From Actinomycetota bacterium (GTDB lineage Bacteria > Actinomycetota > Actinomycetes > Mycobacteriales > Mycobacteriaceae): a stretch of DNA of 5,131 bases. The notes under the pieces were generated by a model. It had not been told where the DNA came from. It saw nothing but the letters and a program-made list of their open reading frames with translations, and did not search any database. Location of the stretch: positions 1 through 5,131 of the forward strand of contig SYAA01000207.1 in NCBI GenBank assembly GCA_005789055.1, in the 5' to 3' direction. The position numbers and the translations under genes are program-made. Shown one piece after another: positions 1-5,131 of the stretch. The number at the start of each line of letters is the position of its first letter. Position 1 is the stretch's first letter.

Positions 1-1
1 C

Positions 2-460
2 CTGGATTACCGATGGCACCGGATGGCCCGGATCTGGCGCACTCCGGTATTGGGCGGGCTGTCCATGCGCGCCATCACACCCGAGGTGGCCACCGCGATG
101 CTGGCTCGGGAGAACCCCGGACTGTCCGCGCAGTGGGTGGAGACCATCGTGGCGCACCTGATGCCGGAGAAGACCCGGCGCGCGGTCCTGCGGCTGTACC
201 GGGCCACCCGGTCCGGGGACATGGAGCAGTTGGCGGCCAGGCTGCGTCAGCATGATTACGACGCCCTCATCGTCTTCGGCGATGCCGACTCCTACATCCC
301 CGCCGAGATGGCCCACCGGCAGGTGTCGGCGTTCCCGCGCGCCGACATCCGCATGCTGCGCGGTCTGGGCCACTGGTGCTGGCTGGAGGACACCGACGCG
401 GTGGCCGGCCAGGTCATACCGTTCCTGCGCGAACGGGTCGGTGCCACCGTCGCACCCTAG
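2..460 (+). CDS. Alpha/beta-hydrolase fold protein, C-terminal part (cut by left edge)
   Basis: The reading frame is open from base 2 and ends at the TAG at 458-460, giving 152 visible residues. The start and the nucleophile elbow lie outside the window, so no start is proposed. The visible part fits the cap and C-terminal half of an alpha/beta hydrolase. A Trp/Arg-rich segment near the beginning (WHRMARIWRTP) resembles cap regions of epoxide-hydrolase or dehalogenase-like members. The strand ALIVFGDADSYIP carries the likely acid of the catalytic triad (Asp at 287-289). LRGLGHWCWLED follows with the likely catalytic His (371-373). A final helix (VIPFLRERV) is also typical of the fold. Fold and residues are read from the sequence; the substrate cannot be told. 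It precedes the DUF1269 gene by 49 bases on the same strand and may be co-transcribed with it. Confidence 0.85.
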   Translation: MDYRWHRMARIWRTPVLGGLSMRAITPEVATAMLARENPGLSAQWVETIVAHLMPEKTRRAVLRLYRATRSGDMEQLAARLRQHDYDALIVFGDADSYIPAEMAHRQVSAFPRADIRMLRGLGHWCWLEDTDAVAGQVIPFLRERVGATVAP

Positions 461-474
461 GGGTCTTCGGTCCC
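461..474. promoter_or_regulatory. GGG-N8-CCC element: possible DosR-type box or small hairpin
   Basis: Directly after the hydrolase stop codon lies GGGTCTTCGGTCCC. It matches 11 of the 14 core bases of the mycobacterial DosR (DevR) box as I recall it (GGGACTTTAGTCCC), and 14 of 20 over the full box at 458-477. The same bases can form an RNA hairpin with a C(UUCG)G tetraloop at 465-470 and a GGG/CCC stem interrupted by a U-U mismatch, which would suit a weak terminator for the hydrolase gene. Against the DosR reading, only 35 bases separate it from the next ATG and no TANNNT-like -10 follows in that space. Against the terminator reading, there is no T-run. Both readings are tentative. Confidence 0.25.
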
Positions 475-477
475 TAC

Positions 478-496
478 CCGCGGGCGGCAGCCGCGG
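478..496 (+). repeat. GC-only inverted repeat ahead of the DUF1269 gene
   Basis: CCGCGG occurs at 478-483 and again at 491-496, separated by 7 bases. As the unit is its own reverse complement, the pair can form a 6-bp all-GC stem in RNA. The stem ends two bases before the AGGA ribosome-binding site of the next gene, so it could affect ribosome access. Such short GC palindromes are frequent in DNA of this composition, so chance is a real possibility. Confidence 0.3.
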
Positions 497-498
497 TC

Positions 499-502
499 AG
501 GA
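499..502 (+). promoter_or_regulatory. Ribosome-binding site of the DUF1269 gene
   Basis: AGGA lies 7 bases before the ATG at 510-512. It supports that start over in-frame upstream codons, which would extend the protein backwards into the hydrolase gene with arginine/proline/serine-rich out-of-frame sequence. Confidence 0.6.
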
Positions 503-509
503 TTGCGGT

Positions 510-1037
510 ATGGACGATGATCATGAGTTGATTCTGATCGCCGCGTACGGAGATCTGGAAGCCGCCCGCGTCGACTTCGCCGACCTGGAGCGCCGACTCA
601 CCCACGGACTTGAGTTACGCGGCGCGGCCTTGGTCGCCAAGAATGCCGACGGCCACCCCGAAGTGGTGGAGGCCGCCAACCGGCACGGCCGGATGGGTGC
701 CGGGATGGGCGCCGGCATCGGTCTGCTGTTCGGGTTGTTCGCCCCGCCACTGGGTTTGGCGGTGCTGGTCGGTGCCACCGTCGGCGGACTGGTGGCGTCG
801 TTCGCCGAGCATGAACTGCGCTCGGGTTTGCGCCATGAGATCGGAGAGGCGCTCGAAGCCGGCACCGCGGTGATCGTCTCGGTGGTCTACCGGAACGGCC
901 GCGCCTCGGTGGAGTCGACCCTTGATCGGGCCGACACCATCACCGAACTGCGAATGGATCGCACGACCATCAACAGTTTGGATGCGGCCGTCGCCGAGGC
1001 GATGCTCAGCACTGGCACGACGGGCACCAGTAGCTGA
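510..1037 (+). CDS. DUF1269-type glycine-rich membrane-associated protein (unknown function)
   Basis: This is a 175-residue protein. Residues 6-32 ([14 protein letters not shown]...) look like a beta-alpha unit, followed by a second strand near 36-44 (LRGAALVAK). Residues 60-98 form a long Gly/Ala/Leu segment ([18 protein letters not shown]..., then [12 protein letters not shown]) that could make one or two membrane helices or a glycine-zipper hairpin. A closing alpha-beta unit ([19 protein letters not shown], about 112-130) and a polar tail follow. This order, with a glycine-rich insert inside a ferredoxin-like fold, is what I know of DUF1269 proteins. Their function is not established, although some relatives are linked to stress conditions. 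No signal peptide is seen. The ATG is supported by AGGA 7 bases upstream. The last 10 codons are antisense to the 3' end of nei, and the tail (STGTTGTSS) is low-complexity, so it is probably the less constrained partner there. Confidence 0.8.
   Translation: MDDDHELILIAAYGDLEAARVDFADLERRLTHGLELRGAALVAKNADGHPEVVEAANRHGRMGAGMGAGIGLLFGLFAPPLGLAVLVGATVGGLVASFAEHELRSGLRHEIGEALEAGTAVIVSVVYRNGRASVESTLDRADTITELRMDRTTINSLDAAVAEAMLSTGTTGTSS
1006..1037. terminator. Palindromic overlap of two convergent genes, possible bidirectional terminator
   Basis: The left arm TCAGCACTGG (1006-1015) pairs with the right arm CCAGT-A-GCTGA (1027-1037). That gives ten Watson-Crick pairs with one bulged A (1032) and an 11-base loop. 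The TGA stop of the DUF1269 gene forms the right end (1035-1037), and the TGA stop of nei, read on the - strand, forms the left end (1006-1008). No T-run follows on either strand. It therefore lacks a classical intrinsic tail, although U-tail-less hairpins have been proposed as terminators in mycobacteria. The repeat is seen directly; its role is inferred. Confidence 0.45.
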
Positions 1038-1770
1038 TCCGGTCCTCCGTGCCGATGCCGGGCTGGGTTCGGGCGATGCGGCTGTGGCACCGTCGGCACG
1101 GTTGCCCGGCTCGGCCATAGACCCACAGCTGCTGTCCGGATCGGCTGTTGCCGGTGGTGGTCCGATCTCGCCGTAAACGATTGGCCCACAGCATCTCCCG
1201 GGCCCGGCTCGCCACCCGCAACGGGTCGGTCAGGGTGGCGACGGTGCTGAGCGGACGTCGGCCGAAGATGAAACACAATTCGTTGGCGTAGACGTTTCCG
1301 ACCCCGGCCATGATGCGCTGATCGAGAAGGGCGGCGGCGAGTCCGCGATCCGGGTCGGCGAGAAGGTTCGCCGCGGCCAAGTGCGGATCCCAGTCCTCGC
1401 CCAGCAGGTCCGGCCCCAAGTGGGCGACGGCGTCCAGGTCATGGTCGCGGTCAAGGATCTCCAGCACGCCGAGGTCAATACCGGCCGCGGTCACGTCGTG
1501 CGCCCGCAACAGGATCCTGATCTTGTGAGCGGGGACGCCCCGCGGCGAGATCCGCCAACTGCCGTCCATCTTCAGATGCGAGTGGATACTGGCCGGGCCG
1601 ACCCGGATGAACAAATGCTTGCCGCGGCTGAGTACCTCATCCACCGGGTGGCCGCTCAAGTCCGCTTCTGCGTAGCGGGGCACTCGGACATCGCAGCCGG
1701 TGAGGGTCTTTCCGACCAGCGCCTCGCGCAGGAGCGCGGCGGTACGAAAGACGGTGTCACCCTCGGGCAT
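1006..1770 (-). CDS. nei: Endonuclease VIII-type DNA glycosylase/AP lyase (Nei, Nei2-like)
   Basis: This 254-residue Fpg/Nei family enzyme removes oxidised pyrimidines from DNA and cleaves the abasic site by beta,delta-elimination. The start is fixed by the active site: MPEGDTVF places the nucleophile Pro2 and catalytic Glu3 at the mature N-terminus. A frame open further upstream is only a shadow over the vanZ-like gene. Lys51 (SRGKHLF) matches the conserved active-site lysine. The helix-two-turn-helix lies around residues 146-165 ([17 protein letters not shown]). The zinc finger uses Cys225, Cys228, Cys249 and Cys252, and Arg244 (R-x-x-Y-W-C-P) aligns with the catalytic zinc-finger arginine of E. 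coli Nei. Length matches the mycobacterial Nei2 family (about 255). No clear ribosome-binding site precedes the ATG, which lies 5 bases after the vanZ-like stop, so translation probably depends on coupling. All key residues are present, so it should be active. Confidence 0.95.
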   Translation of the reverse strand: MPEGDTVFRTAALLREALVGKTLTGCDVRVPRYAEADLSGHPVDEVLSRGKHLFIRVGPASIHSHLKMDGSWRISPRGVPAHKIRILLRAHDVTAAGIDLGVLEILDRDHDLDAVAHLGPDLLGEDWDPHLAAANLLADPDRGLAAALLDQRIMAGVGNVYANELCFIFGRRPLSTVATLTDPLRVASRAREMLWANRLRRDRTTTGNSRSGQQLWVYGRAGQPCRRCHSRIARTQPGIGTEDRISYWCPSCQC

Positions 1771-1775
1771 TGGCG

Positions 1776-2165
1776 CTACCGGCCCATCGGGTACCGGCGG
1801 GTCAAGGTGCTCGCCAGGGCTCCGGCGGCGGCTCCGAGGACGTCGGCTCCCCAGTCGCCGATACTGCCGCCGGTGCGGCCGGGGGTGATTGTCTGCAGTC
1901 CCTCGTCGATAACCCCGAAGATCGCGATGAGGATGATGGCTCCGATGATCTGGTTGGCCACGGGCATCGGAGGCCGCGACAACCGCAGCGCGCCGGCGGC
2001 CAACCAGCCGCCGACGGCGTAGGCCAGGAAATGGTTGATCTTGTCCCAGGCGAGGAACGCCGCGTCGGGAAGTTCCTGCGGGGTGAGCGAGGAGAGCCAC
2101 AGCATGGTGGCGGCCCAGCACGCCAGGGCGAACCAGAACAATCCGGCCAGTCTTGCACGACTCAT
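1776..2165 (-). CDS. VanZ-family small membrane protein
   Basis: This is a 129-residue protein with four predicted membrane helices at about 7-25, 43-61, 70-88 and 103-121. VanZ-family hallmarks are visible: S-x-L-T-P near 26-29, the D-K-x-x-H-F-x-x-Y motif (Asp41, Lys42, His45, Tyr49), D-E-x-x-Q (Asp87, Glu88, Gln91), then P-G-R (95-97) followed by D-x-x-A-D (Asp104, Asp108) and a G-A-x-x-G helix. Enterococcal VanZ gives low-level teicoplanin resistance by an unsettled mechanism, and most family members, including actinobacterial ones, have no known role. The ATG overlaps the lhr stop as ATGA, and an AAGGG lies 12 bases upstream inside lhr. An open frame extending further upstream is lhr antiphase sequence and is rejected. 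Its placement between two DNA-repair genes is unexpected. Family assignment is firm; function is unknown. Confidence 0.9.
   Translation of the reverse strand: MSRARLAGLFWFALACWAATMLWLSSLTPQELPDAAFLAWDKINHFLAYAVGGWLAAGALRLSRPPMPVANQIIGAIILIAIFGVIDEGLQTITPGRTGGSIGDWGADVLGAAAGALASTLTRRYPMGR
2162..2165 (-). promoter_or_regulatory. ATGA stop/start overlap coupling lhr to the vanZ-like gene
   Basis: On the - strand the lhr TGA (2164-2162) and the vanZ-like ATG (2165-2163) share bases as ATGA. The overlap decides the start of the small gene and implies translational coupling by terminating ribosomes. Confidence 0.8.
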
Positions 2166-5131
2166 TTCAGTCGCAGGCCCTTCGGCGTGCGGGTGAAGCC
2201 GGCGTCCGCAAGTGCCTCGACGGTGTCGCGCAGGTCCTCGTCGGAGGCGGCCGCGTGGACCGGCGTCCCGTCGAGTGTTTCGACCACAATTCCGGCCAGG
2301 CGACCGGTTCGGACCAGTGCGGCCAGTGCGGCGCCCGCCGCCCGCTGGGCCTGGGGATCGGCGTCGAAGCCCAGCAGCGACCGGCCGCCGCGCTCGGAGA
2401 ACCACACCAGATCGCCGTCGACCAGGACGACCAGCGCCCCGGCTTTGCGGCCCGGACGGTGTCCGCCTCGGCTCGACGGCCACGGCAGCGCGGCGCCGTA
2501 CGGGTTGGCCGGGTCGGTGGCTGCCAACACGACGGCGTCGAAGGCCCGGGCGGGGGCGTCGACCGGGTCGGCGTGGTCCCGCAACCGGTCCACGGTGGCG
2601 GCACCGGCGAACTGGGCCCCGCCGAGGGATTCGATGAAGTACCCGCGCTGGCAGCGGCCGGCCTCTTCGAGTGTGGTCAGGACCTTGTAGAGCAGGGCGA
2701 AACCGCCGGGCACCTTCTCGGTGGCCACCGCAGCTTTGGTGAGGACGCCGTAGCGGTTCATCAGCAACTCGGCGGTGAAGTGCGCACGTAGCGTGGAGTC
2801 GGACTCCTGCGCCGGCACCGCCGACCAGCGGCCCGCCACGGTGGGATCGGCGCTGCGGTGCTGCGGTCTAGTCAGTGCGTATCGGCTCAGCCGGGGCGCG
2901 CGACGCTGTCGATGAGCCGGGGCGGTTCGGCTGCCGGCGAGCAGAGCACGCACCGGCGCGAACGTGTCGCCGGTGACCCATCCGGCCCAGATGAGTTCCC
3001 ACAGCGCGGCTTTGGCGGTGGCCGTGCCGGGTTGGGCGTCAGCGAGTTGCCGGAAGAAATATGCGCCGCGCGAGTCGCCGGGATGGCCGAGGACGTCGAG
3101 GATCATCCGGTGGGCGTCGGTGAGGTCGATCTCAGCGGGCGGCGGCAGCGTCAGGGGAGCGGTCGCGGCGGGATGAAACGCCACCCAGCCGTCGCGGGTC
3201 GAGATTGAACCCGCGCCCGACCAGGTGACCTCTCCGGCGGCGAGCAGTTCATCGAGCATCGCCGGCTGATAGTCGCGGACCCGTGAGGTGAAGATCAGTG
3301 GCTCGACCGCCGAGGCAGGTACTGCAACTCCGGCCAGTTGTTCGATCACCGTCGCCAGACCGTCCACGCCGGAGGTCGCTGAACTTCCGTACTGCTGCCA
3401 GGCCGGCAGGAAGCGCGCGTACGCCGATGTACTCACCGGTTCCACCTGAGCGCGGAGCGCAGCCAGTGAGCGCCGCCGCAGGATGCGCAAAACCTCTGCG
3501 TCACACCACTGTTCCCCAGATCCGGGCTCTTCGGGGGTGTCGGTGAACTGGCCGCGAATCAGTCTGGAGTCCAGCGACAGTCGGGTCAGGGCGTCGGCGG
3601 CCACGCGCAGACCCAGGCCGAAGCGAGCCGCAGCCTGACCTGTGGTGAAGGGCACCCGGGTCCGGCCGTAGCGGCTCAGCAACTCCCCGAGGGGGTCGGC
3701 CACCGACTCGGTGAAATCGGCGGGTACCCCGATCGGGACGGCCACACCCACCGCGTCGCGCAATCGGCCGATGTCCTCGACGGCCACCCACCATGTGCTC
3801 CCGGCGTAGGAGACCTGCAGGACCCTTCGGGCGGCTCGCAGACCATCCAGCCAGGCGCCGACATCGCTCGCGGTGCAGCGGTCGGCGATCTCGGCCTCGG
3901 TCAACGGGCCGAGCAACCGCAATAGATCGGCGACGCCCTCGGCGTCCCGGGCCCGCCGATCCGCTGCCAGATGTTGCAACTGAAGTTCGGTCGCCACGAC
4001 GACATCGGGGTCGAGAAGATCGCGCAACTCGATCCGGCCGAGCAACTCGGCGAGCAGTGCGGTGTCCAGCGACAGCGCCGCCGCCCGGCGCTCGGCCAAC
4101 GGACTGTCGCCCTCGTACATGAACGCCCCGACGTAGCCGAACAGCAGGGCGGCGGCGAACGGTGACGGGGTGGGGGTCTCGACTTCCAGGATCCGGATTC
4201 GACGTCCGGCGATCCGGGTCATCAACTCGGTCAGCATCGGCACGTCGTACACGTCCTGCAGGCACTCCCGAACGGCTTCCAGCACGATCGGGAAGTCGGG
4301 ATACTTGCGGGCGACATCGAGTAACTGAGCGGCACGTTGGCGTTGCTGCCACAGCGGGGCCCGTTTTCCGGGTTGTCGGCGAGGAAGCAGCAGGGCGCGG
4401 GCCGCGCACTCGCGGAACCGGGCGGCGAATAGTGCCGACCCACCGACCCCGGCGGTGACCACCGGTTCGATCTCCTCGGGGTCGAAGACGAACATCGCCG
4501 CTCCCGGCGGTTCCTCGCCGGTATCGGGCAGGCGCACGACGATGCCGTCGTCGCTCGCCGTGGGCTTCTCGTCGATGCCGTAACGCTCGAGTAGGCGACG
4601 CCCGACGGCCAGAGCCAGCGGTCCGTTTACCCGCAACCCGTACGGGCAGTGCAGGACCACTCGCCAGTCGCCCAACTCGTCGCGGAACCGTTCGACGACC
4701 AGTGTGGTGTCACTGGGCACCACCGTGGTGGCATCACGCTGATCAGCGAGCAACCTCCGGAGATTCTCGGAGGCATATGTATCGAGTCCGATTTGTGCGC
4801 AGCGCGCGTCGAAGGCGGCGCCATCAAGGCCGGCAAGCTCCGCGGTGAACCGGCCGATGGCCGCGCCCAATTCGGCTGGCCGGCCGGCGGCATCGCCGCG
4901 CCAGAACGGCAGCCGGGCCGGTGCGCCGGGCGCAGGCACGACCAGCACCCGATCGTGAGTGATCTCGGTGATACGCCAACTGGTTGCCCCGAGGGCGATC
5001 ACGTCGCCGGGCCGCGATTCGTAGACCATCTCCTCGTCGAGTTCACCGACCCGCGAGGGCTTCTCGCCCACCATGTACACCGCGAACATTCCGCGATCGG
5101 GAATCGCCCCGCCGGATGTGACCGCGAGGCG
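2162..5131 (-). CDS. lhr: Lhr-family 3'-to-5' DNA helicase, C-terminal two thirds (cut by right edge)
   Basis: The frame is open to the right edge with a whole first codon at 5131-5129, giving 989 visible residues. The Met at 5089 is internal, because conserved Lhr sequence (SGGAIPDRG) lies before it. Lhr is a large SF2 ATPase that tracks 3'-to-5' on single strands and unwinds duplexes in DNA repair. Its RecA domains and ATP motifs lie outside the window. Visible are the end of the Lhr core, with [35 protein letters not shown] and LPFWRGD (residues 27-80). A DEAD/H-associated region follows at about 214-365 ([34 protein letters not shown]). The remainder is the long C-terminal domain, known in M. 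smegmatis and E. coli Lhr as a tandem winged-helix array that drives tetramer formation. Near the end are [37 protein letters not shown] and a closing GLRLK. If the full protein is about 1,500 residues as in M. smegmatis, some 520 are missing. No frameshift is seen. Confidence 0.96.
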   Translation of the reverse strand, partial: RLAVTSGGAIPDRGMFAVYMVGEKPSRVGELDEEMVYESRPGDVIALGATSWRITEITHDRVLVVPAPGAPARLPFWRGDAAGRPAELGAAIGRFTAELAGLDGAAFDARCAQIGLDTYASENLRRLLADQRDATTVVPSDTTLVVERFRDELGDWRVVLHCPYGLRVNGPLALAVGRRLLERYGIDEKPTASDDGIVVRLPDTGEEPPGAAMFVFDPEEIEPVVTAGVGGSALFAARFRECAARALLLPRRQPGKRAPLWQQRQRAAQLLDVARKYPDFPIVLEAVRECLQDVYDVPMLTELMTRIAGRRIRILEVETPTPSPFAAALLFGYVGAFMYEGDSPLAERRAAALSLDTALLAELLGRIELRDLLDPDVVVATELQLQHLAADRRARDAEGVADLLRLLGPLTEAEIADRCTASDVGAWLDGLRAARRVLQVSYAGSTWWVAVEDIGRLRDAVGVAVPIGVPADFTESVADPLGELLSRYGRTRVPFTTGQAAARFGLGLRVAADALTRLSLDSRLIRGQFTDTPEEPGSGEQWCDAEVLRILRRRSLAALRAQVEPVSTSAYARFLPAWQQYGSSATSGVDGLATVIEQLAGVAVPASAVEPLIFTSRVRDYQPAMLDELLAAGEVTWSGAGSISTRDGWVAFHPAATAPLTLPPPAEIDLTDAHRMILDVLGHPGDSRGAYFFRQLADAQPGTATAKAALWELIWAGWVTGDTFAPVRALLAGSRTAPAHRQRRAPRLSRYALTRPQHRSADPTVAGRWSAVPAQESDSTLRAHFTAELLMNRYGVLTKAAVATEKVPGGFALLYKVLTTLEEAGRCQRGYFIESLGGAQFAGAATVDRLRDHADPVDAPARAFDAVVLAATDPANPYGAALPWPSSRGGHRPGRKAGALVVLVDGDLVWFSERGGRSLLGFDADPQAQRAAGAALAALVRTGRLAGIVVETLDGTPVHAAASDEDLRDTVEALADAGFTRTPKGLRLK

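Noticed and set aside
252..509. N-terminal extension of the DUF1269 protein by 86 codons
   Set aside because: It overlaps the well-supported hydrolase C-terminus out of frame and is low-complexity. The ATG at 510 has AGGA 7 bases upstream and begins the recognisable fold.
615..1118. A 167-codon - strand open frame antisense to the DUF1269 gene
   Set aside because: It also overlaps the end of nei, has no recognisable domain and has antiphase composition. The + strand product has clear fold-like strand, helix and glycine-rich patterns.
1381..2022. A 213-codon + strand open frame
   Set aside because: It is antisense to nei and the vanZ-like gene, with no domain and no plausible ribosome-binding site. 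It is a GC-driven shadow.
1771..2121. N-terminal extension of nei by 117 codons
   Set aside because: Nei needs Pro2 at its mature N-terminus, so the start must be at 1770. The extension is an alternate frame of the vanZ-like gene.
1770..2690. A 306-codon + strand open frame
   Set aside because: It runs antisense across the vanZ-like gene and the end of lhr, has composition typical of antiphase GC-rich DNA (runs of Ala/Ser/Arg/Pro), and shows no recognisable domain. The opposite strand has convincing protein families throughout.
2153..2791. A 212-codon + strand open frame
   Set aside because: It is antisense to the highly conserved Lhr C-terminus; its Gly/Arg/Val-rich content is expected for such a frame.
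2840..2960. Basic, low-complexity stretch in Lhr (around [17 protein letters not shown]) as a possible insertion or fusion joint
   Set aside because: Lhr C-terminal domains are tandem modules joined by variable basic linkers. Conserved Lhr sequence resumes directly after it in the same frame, so it is best read as a linker.
3501..4409. A 302-codon - strand open frame in another phase of lhr
   Set aside because: Its Arg/Pro/Gly-rich translation is the typical off-frame product. The lhr frame is unbroken through the same region and carries family motifs, so there is no frameshift.

Overview
The window reads as ordinary chromosome from a high-GC actinobacterium, most likely a mycobacterium or close relative. 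This rests on the strongly GC-rich third codon positions in every gene, on an actinobacterial-type Lhr helicase, and on an lhr/nei pairing that I recall from mycobacterial genomes (M. tuberculosis lhr and nei are neighbours). No search could be run, so the genus is an inference.

Layout. On the + strand, the left edge carries the last part of an alpha/beta-hydrolase gene (2-460). After 49 bases with two small potential hairpins comes a 175-residue glycine-rich DUF1269-type protein (510-1037). The rest lies on the - strand and is transcribed right to left: the C-terminal two thirds of the long helicase lhr (5131-2162, its N-terminus beyond the right edge), a small VanZ-family membrane protein (2165-1776) and the DNA glycosylase/AP lyase Nei (1770-1006). 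lhr and the vanZ-like gene share an ATGA stop/start, and the vanZ-like gene ends 5 bases before nei, so the three look like one translationally coupled operon. nei and the DUF1269 gene converge and overlap by 32 bases. The shared stretch is an imperfect palindrome with the two stop codons at its two ends.

How the genes work together. Lhr is a 3'-to-5' translocating helicase of DNA repair, and Nei removes oxidised pyrimidines and nicks the resulting abasic site, so a helicase plus glycosylase repair module is plausible. The VanZ-like membrane protein between them has no known link to repair and is the odd member. The two + strand genes have no evident functional tie to the operon.

The window has no gene-free stretch over 300 bases, and I saw no RNA gene, CRISPR array, insertion sequence or phage trace. 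All genes look intact apart from the two cut by the window edges. I did not find evidence of a wholly new system. The most interesting items are the palindromic gene overlap, the vanZ insertion in the repair operon, and the DosR-box-like or hairpin element ahead of the DUF1269 gene.
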